From an uncultured Pelagibacteraceae bacterium (GTDB taxonomy: Bacteria; Pseudomonadota; Alphaproteobacteria; Pelagibacterales; Pelagibacteraceae), in contig CACLTL010000002.1 in NCBI GenBank assembly GCA_902609855.1, forward strand, positions 62,001-126,000: a stretch of DNA of 64,000 nucleotides, given 5' to 3'. The notes beneath the pieces are model-generated. The model was not told the DNA's origin and did not search any database. It worked only from the letters and a program-made list of their open reading frames with translations. Position 1 is the first letter of the stretch; each line of letters starts with the position of its first letter. Of this stretch, positions 1 through 9,283 are shown in pieces. The position numbers were made by a program, and so were the translations under genes.

Positions 1-198
<198 letters not shown>

Positions 199-205
199 TT
201 AACTC

Positions 206-757
206 CTATTGTGTAAAAACTTCATCACCCTTAGTCATTGCAACTGCACCAGTTCTTGAAACGCTAATGAGTCCCAGTGGTTTTAATGTTACAACTAATT
301 TATCAATTTCTCTTCTTAAAGCAGTTACTTGAATAACGAAAGACTTTTTTGTTTTATCTATAATAATTCCATTATATTTTTTACATAATTTCTTTGCTTT
401 ATCTAGTTTTTTTGAGTTTGCAACTATTTTAAGTAAAGCAAGTTCTTTAAATAAAATTTTGGGATCATTTCTAGAAAAATCAGCTACTTTATGAACTGGA
501 ATTAATTTTCCTAGCTGTAATTTTATTTGCTGAATAACTTCAGGAGTTCCTTTTGTTACAATTGTAATTCTAGATAAATGTTTTTGCTTATCAATTTCAG
601 CTACTGCTAAAGACTCTATATTATAACCTCTTCCAGAAAATAATCCGATAACCCTTGCTAAAACTCCAGCTTCGTTATCTACCCAAACTACAATTATATG
701 ATGATCCTCTTTTCCAAATTTTGTAGGTTGACTATAAGCTGATTTTGGTTTCGACAT
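206..757 (-). CDS. ilvN: Acetolactate synthase small (regulatory) subunit
   Basis: The 183 aa length is typical of the longer IlvH/IlvN regulatory subunits. An ACT domain spans about residues 20-95 (IIVVWVDNEAGVLARVIGLF, then a GRGYNIESLAV stretch). A second ACT-like half follows and ends in a TGAVAMTKG motif. The subunit binds valine and activates the catalytic subunit encoded just upstream. The start codon shares one base with the ilvB stop (TAATG), so the two are translationally coupled. ilvC follows after 10 bases. Confidence 0.96.
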   Translation of the reverse strand: MSKPKSAYSQPTKFGKEDHHIIVVWVDNEAGVLARVIGLFSGRGYNIESLAVAEIDKQKHLSRITIVTKGTPEVIQQIKLQLGKLIPVHKVADFSRNDPKILFKELALLKIVANSKKLDKAKKLCKKYNGIIIDKTKKSFVIQVTALRREIDKLVVTLKPLGLISVSRTGAVAMTKGDEVFTQ

Positions 758-2526
758 TAAACTAAAGTTTTTCCTTCGTCTGAAACTTCTTCTTTTTCAT
801 CTTCCGGTCCAAGAAGCATTTGGTTGTGAGGTTTTCCTGAAGGTATCATTGGATAACAATTTTCTACTTTATCTACAACGCAATCAAAAATTACAGGTTT
901 ATCTGTATTAATCATTTCTTTTATTTTTTCATCTAATTCATCAGGGGTTTTTGCTCTTATACCAACAGCACCATAAGCTTCAGCTAATTTAACAAAATCT
1001 GGTAAAGCTTCAGTGTAACTTTCAGAGTAATTTTTATCGTGTAATAATTCTTGCCATTGCCGTACCATTCCCATGTATTCATTATTTAAAATGAATATCT
1101 TAATAGGAAGTCTGTATTGTATTGCAGTCGACATTTCTTGAATGTTCATTAATATTGATGCCTCACCTGCAATATCTACTACTAGTTTTTTTGGATGAGC
1201 TATTTGCACGCCAATAGCAGCTGGTAAACCATATCCCATAGTTCCAAGACCTCCTGAGGTCATCCATCTATTAGGCTTATTAAATTTATAATGTTGTGCA
1301 GCCCACATTTGGTGTTGGCCAACTTCTGTTGTAACAAAAGTATCTTGATCTTTTGTAAGTTCATACAATCTTTGTACAGCATGCTGAGGTTTAATTGTTT
1401 CTTTGCTATTAATAAAACTTAAAGATTTTTTTTCTCTCCATTTGTCAATTTGACTCCACCACGTAGCAGTTTTTTGTTTATTAGATTCAATAAAGTTTTG
1501 ATTTTTTTCTTTAAATCTTTTTATAACTGCTTGTAATAATTCTGTAACATCACTTGTAATTGCTAAATCAACTTTTACATTCTTTCCAATCGAAGATGGA
1601 TCGATATCAATGTGAATTTTTTTTGATTTTGGAGAAAACTCATCAATTTTTCCGGTAATTCTGTCATCAAATCTTGCTCCAATGTTAATCATTAAATCGC
1701 AATCATGCATTGCATTATTAGCTTCGTAAGTGCCGTGCATACCAAGCATTCCTAAAAACTGAGGATCATTACCCGGAAAAGCTCCTAGTCCTTGAAGAGT
1801 AGAAGTGATGGGAAAACCTGTTAATGAAACAAGTTCTCGCAAAAGTTCACTTGCTTTTGGTCCAGAATTAATTACTCCACCACCAGTGTAAAAAATAGGT
1901 TTAGATGATTTTTTTATCATCTCAATGAAACTGTCTACATCTTTTGAATTTATTTTATTAGAGAGTGCACCATTTAGTTTTTTATCTAATTTATTTTTAC
2001 TTACTTTATAAGTTCCTTTATTAAACTGAATATCTTTAGGAATATCGACTAAGACAGGTCCAGGTCTGCCTGTTGTAGCAATTTTAAAAGCTTGGTTCAT
2101 TATATCAGCTAAGTCATTTACATCTTTCACTAACCAGTTATGTTTAGTACATGGCCTAGTTATTCCTGTTGTGTCACATTCTTGAAATGCATCTGTTCCA
2201 ATTAAATGAGTTGGCACTTGTCCTGAAATACAAACTACCGGAATTGAATCCATATAAGCATCTGTTAATGCTGTCACTGCATTTGTTGCACCAGGTCCTG
2301 AGGTAACAAGTAAGACTCCTGGCTTCCCACTTGATCTGGCATAACCCTCTGCGGCGTGTCCTGCTCCTTGTTCGTGCCTTGCTAAAATATGTTTTATCGT
2401 TTTATGATTTTTTAATTCATCATAAATTGGAAGAACTGCACCACCCGGGTAACCAAAAATATACTCTACCTTTTGGTCTTCTAAGGCTTTAAATACTATT
2501 TCTGCTCCACTTAATAATTTTGGCAT
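757..2526 (-). CDS. ilvB: Acetolactate synthase large (catalytic) subunit
   Basis: This 589 aa TPP-dependent enzyme forms acetolactate or acetohydroxybutyrate, the first common step of branched-chain amino acid synthesis. The N-terminal TPP-PYR domain has [14 protein letters not shown] and the catalytic Glu in [16 protein letters not shown] central FAD-binding-like domain and a C-terminal TPP-PP domain follow. The metal-binding motif reads GEAS, then NN about 24 residues later. The family usually has GD at the first position, so the Mg2+-ligand Asp appears replaced by Glu (codon GAG). The start is 37 bases after the miaA stop. Confidence 0.96.
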   Translation of the reverse strand: MPKLLSGAEIVFKALEDQKVEYIFGYPGGAVLPIYDELKNHKTIKHILARHEQGAGHAAEGYARSSGKPGVLLVTSGPGATNAVTALTDAYMDSIPVVCISGQVPTHLIGTDAFQECDTTGITRPCTKHNWLVKDVNDLADIMNQAFKIATTGRPGPVLVDIPKDIQFNKGTYKVSKNKLDKKLNGALSNKINSKDVDSFIEMIKKSSKPIFYTGGGVINSGPKASELLRELVSLTGFPITSTLQGLGAFPGNDPQFLGMLGMHGTYEANNAMHDCDLMINIGARFDDRITGKIDEFSPKSKKIHIDIDPSSIGKNVKVDLAITSDVTELLQAVIKRFKEKNQNFIESNKQKTATWWSQIDKWREKKSLSFINSKETIKPQHAVQRLYELTKDQDTFVTTEVGQHQMWAAQHYKFNKPNRWMTSGGLGTMGYGLPAAIGVQIAHPKKLVVDIAGEASILMNIQEMSTAIQYRLPIKIFILNNEYMGMVRQWQELLHDKNYSESYTEALPDFVKLAEAYGAVGIRAKTPDELDEKIKEMINTDKPVIFDCVVDKVENCYPMIPSGKPHNQMLLGPEDEKEEVSDEGKTLV

Positions 2527-2563
2527 TCATACAATCTAGCCTAGAAATACCAACCGTCAAGTT

Positions 2564-3481
2564 TTAGCTTATAACTTTTAATGTTTTTTTCAAAAGAATA
2601 GAGAAATTTTTAGAATATAGCTTGTTCCAATTCTTCATATGTCCTCGAGCCCATGTATTTTGTCTTTTTGCATACTGTCTAGTCTTAATATTAATCAGCT
2701 CCTTACATTCATCCAAAGAGATGCTGTTTTTAATAAATTGATTAATTTCTTGAACTCCAATCAATTTATTGGCAGATAAACTTTTATTCAACTTCATAAT
2801 ATTGAATTTTTTAACTTCTCTTAAGCAATTTTCTTTAAACATAAGTTCTGTTCTTTTTGAAATATTTGGAAGTAAGTCCATCCGGGGTATATCAATAAAA
2901 ACTTTTCTCAAATCGAAATCAAGAAAATCTGATTTTGTTTTTGCGAACCAATCAAATAAAGATTTTTTTGTTTTAAGTTTTACCTCATACGCTCTTTGCA
3001 GCCTTTGTGAGTCTCTAGGATCAATTCTATCTTTAATTTTAGGATCTAACTCTAGAAGTTTCTCATAAAACTTTTTAGTGCCAAGTTTCTTGAATAGAGC
3101 CCTCACATAATTTCTTGTTTTGATATCTATATCTGGAATTTTACTAATTCCTTTTGTAATAGTGTTGAAATATAAGCCAGTACCTCCAACAATGATTGGA
3201 ATTTTTTTCTTCTTGAAACATTGACTTACTTTTTTCTTTACTTCTTTGAGCCAATCACCTGCAGAAAAATATTTTTTTACAGAGACTATACCATATAAAT
3301 GGTGCTTAATTTTATTTGTTTCATATTTTTTAGGTCGTGAAGATAAAACTAAAAACTCTTTATAGATTTGCATACTATCAGCATTAATAATTTCTCCCTT
3401 TAGTTTTTTCGCTAGATGAATTGCTAATTTTGATTTTCCTGAAGCTGTAGGTCCTGCTAATAGAATTATCTTTTTTTGCAA
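2564..3481 (-). CDS. miaA: tRNA dimethylallyltransferase
   Basis: MiaA adds the isopentenyl group to A37 of tRNAs that read U-initial codons. The 305 aa protein starts with a P-loop (LLAGPTASGKSKLAIHLA), followed by a NADSMQIYKE stretch that contacts the substrate and a VGGTGLYFNTI motif, all standard for the family. The C-terminal RQYAKRQNTW motif is also present. It sits in a minus-strand run between degP (2-base gap) and ilvB. Confidence 0.95.
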   Translation of the reverse strand: MQKKIILLAGPTASGKSKLAIHLAKKLKGEIINADSMQIYKEFLVLSSRPKKYETNKIKHHLYGIVSVKKYFSAGDWLKEVKKKVSQCFKKKKIPIIVGGTGLYFNTITKGISKIPDIDIKTRNYVRALFKKLGTKKFYEKLLELDPKIKDRIDPRDSQRLQRAYEVKLKTKKSLFDWFAKTKSDFLDFDLRKVFIDIPRMDLLPNISKRTELMFKENCLREVKKFNIMKLNKSLSANKLIGVQEINQFIKNSISLDECKELINIKTRQYAKRQNTWARGHMKNWNKLYSKNFSILLKKTLKVIS

Positions 3482-3483
3482 AA

Positions 3484-4887
3484 TTAATTTATTTTAACAC
3501 CGAGGTATCTTCTTCGATTATTATTATTAATTACAGTTAATAACAAAGTTTTTTCACCTTTTTTAAAAATCCCATCAACAATTTTATTTAAATCTGATGA
3601 ATTTTTGACAGAAGTTTTTTGTACTTCGATAATTATATCATTTATACTTAAAAGATTGGCTAGAGGACTACGATTTGCAATATCAATTATTACAACTCCT
3701 TTTGTATTTTTCTTCAAGTTTCTTGATTTGATATCTTGATCGATTAAATCTCTTACTGTAATTTTTAAAGTTTCTATTTCTGTTTCCTTCTTAACAGTTT
3801 TGGTTTTCTTTTCCTTAAATTCTTCAGAGGACTCTAATCTTCCTAAAGTTAATCTTTTTGTAATTGATTTCTTATTTCTCCAAATTTTTAACTCAACACT
3901 TTTTCCAACTTTTGTATTTGCAACAACTTTTGGAAGAGTTCTCATTGTATCAATTTTTTTACCATCAAATTCCAATATAATGTCACCTGCTTTTATCCCT
4001 GCTTTATCTGCGGGACTACTCTGTCCTACACTAGCTACTAGCGCACCAGCTGGTTTTTTTAATTTTTCAACCTCAGCAATTTCTTTTGTAACTTCTTGAA
4101 TTCTTACACCAAGCCAACCTCTTTTTGTTTCACCAAATTCTAACAACTGATCGATTACATTTGATGCGGCATTAGCTGGTATAGCAAAACCAATTCCAAT
4201 TGATCCCGATTGTCCTGGGGCTATAATTGCAGTATTAATTCCAATAACTTCACCTTTTAGATTAAACAAAGGTCCGCCAGAATTTCCTTGGTTGATAGAT
4301 GCATCTGTTTGTATGAAATCATCATATCTTGTTAGATTTATATCTCTGTTTCTTGCTGAAATAATTCCAGCTGTAACGGTTCCACCTAAGCCAAAAGGAT
4401 TACCAATAGCTACAGCCCAGTCTCCAACTCGAGCTGTATCCGAGTCGCCAAACTTAACGGTTTTAAATTTGTCTTTAGTTTCCATTTTTAAAACAGCAAT
4501 ATCCATGTATGGGTCTGCACCAACTAATTTTGCTTTGTATTCTTTTTCTCCAACTTTTACTAAAATATCTTCAGCATTTGCAATTACATGATTATTTGTA
4601 ATTACTATTCCATCCTCTTTTATTATAAAGCCAGAGCCTAAAGCTGAGGCTTGTCTTTCAGTAGGTCTTTCAAAATCTTTAAACATTTCACCAAATGGTG
4701 AACCTGGGGGAAATTGAAAGGGAAATTGATTTGTAGTTGTTTTAACGGTTTGAGTAGTTGAAATATTTACTACTGATGGCATTAACTTTTCAGCAAGGTT
4801 CGCGAAAGAATCTGGTACAGCATAAACATTAAAAGTTGAAAAATTTAAAACAACAATTAATAAGAATATTTTTTTAAAAAATCTCAT
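3484..4887 (-). CDS. degP: Do/DegP-family periplasmic serine protease
   Basis: This 467 aa trypsin-like protease starts with a signal peptide (about residues 1-23, cleaved after VYA). The catalytic triad is visible as TNNHVI (His), MDIAVLK (Asp) and QGNSGGPLF (Ser). Two PDZ-like regions follow: one starts near GWLGVRIQEV, and a shorter, degenerate one ends at the C-terminus. It should degrade or refold damaged envelope proteins in the periplasm. It lies directly before the DUF2065/hflC/hflK genes on the same strand, a common alphaproteobacterial arrangement. Whether it is closer to DegP or DegQ cannot be settled here. Confidence 0.93.
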   Translation of the reverse strand: MRFFKKIFLLIVVLNFSTFNVYAVPDSFANLAEKLMPSVVNISTTQTVKTTTNQFPFQFPPGSPFGEMFKDFERPTERQASALGSGFIIKEDGIVITNNHVIANAEDILVKVGEKEYKAKLVGADPYMDIAVLKMETKDKFKTVKFGDSDTARVGDWAVAIGNPFGLGGTVTAGIISARNRDINLTRYDDFIQTDASINQGNSGGPLFNLKGEVIGINTAIIAPGQSGSIGIGFAIPANAASNVIDQLLEFGETKRGWLGVRIQEVTKEIAEVEKLKKPAGALVASVGQSSPADKAGIKAGDIILEFDGKKIDTMRTLPKVVANTKVGKSVELKIWRNKKSITKRLTLGRLESSEEFKEKKTKTVKKETEIETLKITVRDLIDQDIKSRNLKKNTKGVVIIDIANRSPLANLLSINDIIIEVQKTSVKNSSDLNKIVDGIFKKGEKTLLLTVINNNNRRRYLGVKIN

Positions 4888-5073
4888 TCAATTTTTTATA
4901 TACCAAATTATTAAGAAGCCTATAATCAAAAAAAACAATCCAAATGATCTCAGTTTATTTTCTGGTGTATTTTTGATCATTTCTAACATATTTTTAATTC
5001 TTGACGGGAAAATGGCAAGGAACAAACCTTCTATAAAAAAAAGCAATCCGATTGCGATAATGAGCTCTTTCAC
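4888..5073 (-). CDS. DUF2065 small membrane protein
   Basis: This 61 aa protein has two predicted membrane helices (about residues 4-20 and 43-58) joined by a short polar segment containing IFPSRIKNMLEMI. Size, topology and position between hflC and degP match the DUF2065 family, whose function is unknown. It abuts the degP start with no gap and lies 12 bases after hflC, so co-transcription with the HflKC protease-control genes is likely. Confidence 0.85.
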   Translation of the reverse strand: MKELIIAIGLLFFIEGLFLAIFPSRIKNMLEMIKNTPENKLRSFGLFFLIIGFLIIWYIKN

Positions 5074-5085
5074 AGAGTGATTAGT

Positions 5086-5961
5086 TTATCTTTTTATATT
5101 TGGCTTAATGGACTTACCAAAAAATTTAAAGAAGTCGCTATCAGGAGATAATACAAGTGAAGTTTCTCCACCGATCAAAGCTTTTTCATAAGCTTGCATC
5201 GCTCTGTAAAATCCAAAAAACTGAGGGTCTCGTCCAAAGGCATTAGCAAAAATTTTATTTCTTTCACCGTCACCCTCACCTTTCATAATCTCAGATTTTT
5301 TATTTGCTTCAGCTAAAATTACAGTCACATCTTTATCAGCTGTTGATCTAATTTTTTGTGCGATCTCAGCACCTTGAGCTCTAAACTCTTTCGCTTCTCT
5401 CTCTCTTTCAGTTTGCATTCGTTTGTAAATAGCCTCACTATTTGCTGGAGGTAAGTCAGCTCTTTTAATTCTTACATCTACAATTTCTATTCCAAAGTTT
5501 TGTGCTTCTTCATTAACTTGAGATTGAATAATTTGCATTTGTCTAGCTCTATCAGTTGATAATAAAGTAGCTAACTCTTGTGTACCCAATACACCTCTGA
5601 TTCTAGAATTTATGATAGTAGAAAGTCTTGATCTTGCTACTCTCTCATTTCCAACTGAAATGTAGAATTTTAAAGGATCAACAATCTTAAATCTTGCAAA
5701 AGCATCAACAATTAATCTTTTTTGGTCTGCAGCAATTACTTCTTCTGGATCATTGTCTAAATTTAAAATTCTTTTGTCTAGGTAAACTACGTTTTGAATA
5801 AATGGTAATTTGAAGTTTAATCCTGCTTTAGTTACAATTTTTTTCGGGTCACCAAACTGGAGAACAATTGCTTGGCTTATCTCTTGAACTATGAATAAAG
5901 ATTGAAATACTACAACTGCAATTAATACTATTCCCGGAATAACTAGTTTAACACCTCTCAT
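5086..5961 (-). CDS. hflC: HflC, SPFH/band-7 regulator of FtsH
   Basis: This 291 aa protein has an N-terminal signal-anchor (LVIPGIVLIAVVVFQSLFIV) and then an SPFH/prohibitin domain with the HflC-type phrase QAIVLQFGDPKKIVTKAGLNFKLP (split here as QAIVLQFGDP and GLNFKLP). A coiled-coil-prone Glu/Arg-rich segment with TEREREAKEFRAQGAE follows. HflC pairs with HflK in a membrane complex around the FtsH protease. The start overlaps the hflK stop by one base, so the two are coupled. Confidence 0.95.
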   Translation of the reverse strand: MRGVKLVIPGIVLIAVVVFQSLFIVQEISQAIVLQFGDPKKIVTKAGLNFKLPFIQNVVYLDKRILNLDNDPEEVIAADQKRLIVDAFARFKIVDPLKFYISVGNERVARSRLSTIINSRIRGVLGTQELATLLSTDRARQMQIIQSQVNEEAQNFGIEIVDVRIKRADLPPANSEAIYKRMQTEREREAKEFRAQGAEIAQKIRSTADKDVTVILAEANKKSEIMKGEGDGERNKIFANAFGRDPQFFGFYRAMQAYEKALIGGETSLVLSPDSDFFKFFGKSIKPNIKR

Positions 5962-7076
5962 TAATTATTTCCTCCTGATTTCCTAAGTTCTGGTAAAGGC
6001 AAATAAGGGACCACTCCTGAACCCGACTCTTTATCAATAATTACTTTATCTATATCAGCTAAAACTTTTTCCATTGTTTCTAAATACATTCTTTCTTGAG
6101 TAACTTGTTTTGCATTTTTATATTCATTATAAATTGCTAAAAATCTACTTGCTTCACCTTCCGCTTTTGCTACAACTTCTTTTTTGTAAGCCTCAGCTTG
6201 TTGAAGAACTTGCTCGGCTTCACCTCGTGCTCTTGGGATTACATCATTAGCATAAGCTTCAGCTTCATTCTTTGATCTTTCTCTATCAGCCCTAGCAGCC
6301 TGTACATCACGGAATGCATCAATAACTTGTTCGGGTGGATCCGCTTGTTGAGTTTGAACTTGTGTGACTTGTATACCTGAACCATACTCATCTAAAATTA
6401 TCTGCGTAATTTCTTGAACTTCTACTTCGATTTTCGATCTACCCTCTGTTAAAATATTTTGAATTCTATTTTTAGCTATAACTTCTCTCATAGCTGTTTC
6501 TGATGCTGCTTTTACTGTTTCAATCGGGCTTTGAATATTAAATAAAAATTTTTGAGCATCTTTAATTACCCAAAAAACTGAATAGTTTATGTCTACAATA
6601 TTTTCGTCACCAGTTAACATTAAACTTTCTTCAGGAACATTACCTACACCAGAAGATCTTCCAGTATCACTCGCAGGTCTAAACCCTACATCGACTCTAT
6701 TAACTTTTGTAACTTTTGGAGTTAGTACTCTCTCGAAAGGTGTAGGGAAATGATAATGTAACCCAGGTTGAGTAGTGTTAATATATTTACCAAATCGAAG
6801 AACAACTCCTTGTTCATCTGGCAAAACTCTGTAGAGACCGCTTGCAATATAAAGTAAAGCTAAAATTAATAATCCGATAATTATCGGTCGTGAGCCGCCT
6901 GATTTCCCACCAGTAAATTTGTTAATGATTTTTTGGAAATTTTTAATTATATCATCAAGATTGGGGGGATCCTGTCTTGAACCTGATCCGTTTCCACCCG
7001 GCATACGCCCTCCACCACCTGGAGGAGGTGATCCCCATGGGGATTGATTTTTTAAAATCTTGTCTTTGAAACTCAT
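5961..7076 (-). CDS. hflK: HflK, SPFH/band-7 regulator of FtsH
   Basis: This 371 aa protein has the HflK signature. The N-terminal cytoplasmic tail is Gly/Pro-rich (SPWGSPPPGGGGRMPGG). One membrane helix follows (about residues 66-85), then an SPFH domain with DEQGVVLRFGKY and GLHYHFPTPFE, then a long charged coiled coil rich in Ala/Glu. It forms hetero-oligomers with HflC. It is the first gene of the minus-strand run. The 83-bp gap to the divergent Mrp gene must hold both promoters. Confidence 0.95.
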   Translation of the reverse strand: MSFKDKILKNQSPWGSPPPGGGGRMPGGNGSGSRQDPPNLDDIIKNFQKIINKFTGGKSGGSRPIIIGLLILALLYIASGLYRVLPDEQGVVLRFGKYINTTQPGLHYHFPTPFERVLTPKVTKVNRVDVGFRPASDTGRSSGVGNVPEESLMLTGDENIVDINYSVFWVIKDAQKFLFNIQSPIETVKAASETAMREVIAKNRIQNILTEGRSKIEVEVQEITQIILDEYGSGIQVTQVQTQQADPPEQVIDAFRDVQAARADRERSKNEAEAYANDVIPRARGEAEQVLQQAEAYKKEVVAKAEGEASRFLAIYNEYKNAKQVTQERMYLETMEKVLADIDKVIIDKESGSGVVPYLPLPELRKSGGNN

Positions 7077-7159
7077 GACACTTTATATAGTGACTTTTAC
7101 TGCAAAAACAAGTTATGTAAGAGCGATATTATGTCTAAATTGTTTAATAAAGTAATAAG

Positions 7160-7954
7160 ATGAGCCAAAAACCACCGCCAAAACAATTTGTTAAAACTCC
7201 AATTAACGGAACTAGGTTTGTTGTACTGGTTTCTAGCGCTAAAGGTGGTGTCGGCAAATCTACCATCGCAGTAAATCTAGCTTTTGCACTTCAAAATCTT
7301 GGATTAAAAATAGGAATCCTTGATGCTGATGTTTATGGTCCGTCTTTACCAAAATTAATTAACTTAAATGAAAAACCAAAAAATAAAGATGGCAATGCGA
7401 TAATCCCATTAGAAAAATATAATGCACAGTGTATGTCTATGGGTTTTTTAGTTGATGAACTAACTCCTATGATTTGGAGAGGCCCAATGGTGATAAGTGC
7501 TATTAAAACGATGACGCAAAAGGTTTTATGGAAAGATAGAGATGTAATTATTGTTGATATGCCTCCTGGTACTGGTGACACACAATTAACCTTTGCTCAA
7601 GAAGTTAAAGTTGATGGTGCAGTAATTGTATCAACTCCACAAGATTTAGCGTTATTAGATGTTAAAAGAGGAATTCAAATGTTTGATAAAACTGGAGTAA
7701 AAATTTTTGGCCTTATTGATAATATGAGTTACTTTAAAGGAGACGACGGAAAAGAATATAAAATTTTTGGTGAAAGCGGAGTAGAAAAAGTTGCTAAAGA
7801 ATTTAATAAAAATTTTTTAGGCCAATTACCAATTCATCAGGACTTAAGATCCTCAGCTGATAAAGGCGAACCTTTAACTCATTCTGATCCTAATCATGAG
7901 GTTTCAAAATTATTTAAAAATATAGCTGAAAAAATTAAACAATCTTTTCTTTAA
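7160..7954 (+). CDS. mrp: Mrp/NBP35-type P-loop ATPase (Fe-S carrier family)
   Basis: This 264 aa protein has the deviant Walker A motif [17 protein letters not shown], the DADVYGPS switch and the [16 protein letters not shown] motif of the Mrp/NBP35 family. Family members are thought to carry or insert Fe-S clusters. Two things are unusual. The N-terminal MIP18-like domain seen in many bacterial Mrp proteins is absent. The C-terminal CxxC, normally after NMSYF, is replaced by KGDDGKEY, so no cysteine pair is visible there. The 3' end overlaps thyX by 20 bases in convergent orientation. Confidence 0.88.
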   Translation: MSQKPPPKQFVKTPINGTRFVVLVSSAKGGVGKSTIAVNLAFALQNLGLKIGILDADVYGPSLPKLINLNEKPKNKDGNAIIPLEKYNAQCMSMGFLVDELTPMIWRGPMVISAIKTMTQKVLWKDRDVIIVDMPPGTGDTQLTFAQEVKVDGAVIVSTPQDLALLDVKRGIQMFDKTGVKIFGLIDNMSYFKGDDGKEYKIFGESGVEKVAKEFNKNFLGQLPIHQDLRSSADKGEPLTHSDPNHEVSKLFKNIAEKIKQSFL

Positions 7955-8882
7955 AATCAAAAGAAGACATAAGCTCGTTCCATTCTCTTTTTGAGAGACC
8001 AGAAGTATCATGACTTACTTTTTCGCCTTTAGCCATTTGTTGAATAACTTTTTTTCCCTTAGCTGAAACATGAACAGCGCCAACTCTGTAATCCAAAAAT
8101 GCGGCATGTGTTATTGGAACCCATTTTTTTACAGTGTCTAACATAGTTTCTGCGTACACCCTTATCTCATATTGGGCATGGCTATCTGCTCTTAAAAATA
8201 AAAAGTTTAATAAATTTAATAGATCTGTTTTCCAATACCATTGTGTATAAGAATTTAGAGTTAAGTTCATTCTAGCAAGTTCTCTTGCAAGTCCTGACTT
8301 TCCTTCATCTATAGTTGAACCATCAAATCTTTCATTAAGCATTTTTTCGTAATTATCGTATGTTCTAGTCGCATCATCTTTCAAAATTTTTAAAACTTCA
8401 TCTGCTTGCTCCCCGGTAATTAAGTCTCCCCTACCTTGTCTGTTTGAAGTTGATTGAGCTGATAATTGATCTTTTGCTGGAATATAAAACTCTTTATCTA
8501 ATATTGAGTATCGTGCTGAATATTCATTCACATTCGCTGTTCTATGTCTGATCCACTGTCGAGCAATAAAAATTGGGAGTTTGACGTGATATTTAATTTC
8601 ACACATCTCAAATGGTGTCGAATGCCAGTGTCTCATTAAATATTTTATTAATCCTTCATCTGTAGAAACTTTTTTTGTTCCTTTACCGTAAGACACTCTC
8701 GCAGACTGAACAATAGAACTGTCATCTCCCATATAATCTACAACACGAACAAAACCATGATCTAAAACTGGCAATGCTTCGTAGAGAATTTTTTCTAATT
8801 CAGGTGAAGTAACTCTTTTTGTTGAGTTTTTTTGTGATTGTTGATCTGCAATTTCTTGCTTTTGTTCTGGTGTTAATTTCAT
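7935..8882 (-). CDS. thyX: FAD-dependent thymidylate synthase ThyX
   Basis: This 315 aa protein has the hallmark RHR-x7-S motif ([15 protein letters not shown]). The surrounding [13 protein letters not shown] and the C-terminal [12 protein letters not shown] segments also fit. ThyX makes dTMP from dUMP using methylene-THF and FADH2, releasing THF rather than DHF. The protein is longer than compact ThyX forms, as is usual in alphaproteobacteria. It converges on mrp with a 20-base overlap and diverges from the tmRNA gene, sharing a 47-bp intergenic stretch. Confidence 0.96.
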   Translation of the reverse strand: MKLTPEQKQEIADQQSQKNSTKRVTSPELEKILYEALPVLDHGFVRVVDYMGDDSSIVQSARVSYGKGTKKVSTDEGLIKYLMRHWHSTPFEMCEIKYHVKLPIFIARQWIRHRTANVNEYSARYSILDKEFYIPAKDQLSAQSTSNRQGRGDLITGEQADEVLKILKDDATRTYDNYEKMLNERFDGSTIDEGKSGLARELARMNLTLNSYTQWYWKTDLLNLLNFLFLRADSHAQYEIRVYAETMLDTVKKWVPITHAAFLDYRVGAVHVSAKGKKVIQQMAKGEKVSHDTSGLSKREWNELMSSFDFKEKIV

Positions 8883-8895
8883 TTTGAAATATTTA

Positions 8896-8923
8896 TTGAA
8901 TCTCTCACGAAGAGTTTTATATT
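8896..8923 (+). promoter_or_regulatory. Predicted sigma-70 promoter of the tmRNA gene
   Basis: A -35 box TTGAAT (8896-8901) and a -10 box TATATT (8918-8923) are 16 bases apart. They place the transcription start near 8930, just before the first hairpin of the tmRNA. Seen by eye; AT-rich sequence makes chance matches common. Confidence 0.5.
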
Positions 8924-9103
8924 AATAGAGTTGGTTTTCCAACTATGACGATAAACGAATTTCGTAATAAACATTACGGACGTGGGGGCAGTACCCACCA
9001 CCTCCACCAATTACAACTTATGGGGGTGAATTAGGATCGACGGATGTCTAAAAGCTATTCTTTCGTACGAGATGGTTCCGACGTAACGGGCCAATATACA
9101 AAT

Positions 9104-9133
9104 GCTAACGAAAGTTACGCACTTGCAGCTTAA
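9104..9133 (+). other. tmRNA proteolysis-tag reading frame (ANESYALAA)
   Basis: The codons GCT AAC GAA AGT TAC GCA CTT GCA GCT TAA encode nine residues ending in ALAA, the usual degradation signal for ClpXP-type proteases. The frame lies between the pseudoknot-like region and the 8-bp hairpin. The resume codon is taken as GCT by analogy with other tags. Confidence 0.85.
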
Positions 9134-9164
9134 TTAACTTTGTTAATTAAGTAACGGGGTCTGG

Positions 9165-9188
9165 GGCACCTGGCAACAGAACGCCCCT
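9165..9188 (+). repeat. Direct repeat copy 1 (3' end of ssrA; candidate attachment site)
   Basis: This 24-bp sequence contains CACCTGGCAACAGAACGCCC and forms the terminal hairpin of the tmRNA coding piece. Here the outer stem is intact (GGGGC 9163-9167 with GCCCC 9183-9187). An identical 24-bp copy lies at 11174-11197, and a decayed copy at about 11406-11427. Confidence 0.85.
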
Positions 9189-9233
9189 GCGTATTGGCGT
9201 TAATACTTATTAATTCACAACTTTTTTTATTTT

Positions 9234-9251
9234 GGACTCACATAGGACTCA
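9234..9251 (+). repeat. Paired GGACTCA heptamers, left end of island
   Basis: GGACTCA occurs at 9234-9240 and 9245-9251, with start points 11 bases apart (about one helical turn). The same heptamer occurs twice at the right end of the island in the same orientation. The role is unknown; recombinase or regulator binding is a guess. Confidence 0.5.
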
Positions 9252-9283
9252 GTGAAGAAAGACAAACAGCGTTGGCGGGGGAA

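Larger units (their letters stand above)
8930..9188 (+). ncRNA. ssrA: tmRNA (ssrA), circularly permuted two-piece alphaproteobacterial type
   Basis: The gene order is permuted. The acceptor piece comes first and ends in CACCTCCACCA at about 8989-8999. A short spacer follows, then the coding piece begins with GGGGGTGAATTAGGATCGAC at about 9012. GGGGGTG pairs with CACCTCC over seven bases with one G-U, rebuilding the acceptor stem. The T-arm stem is GTGGG/CCCAC with loop GGCAGTA. The tag frame at 9104-9133 encodes ANESYALAA and a stop. An 8-bp hairpin follows (TAATTAAC, loop TTT, GTTAATTA), then a terminal hairpin GGGGC...GCCCC enclosing CTG-GCAA-CAG. The exact 5' and 3' ends are estimates. Confidence 0.92.

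Noticed and set aside
2769-3068. Plus-strand ORF of 99 codons inside miaA
   Set aside because: It is the mirror of a well-supported gene with no recognisable protein features.
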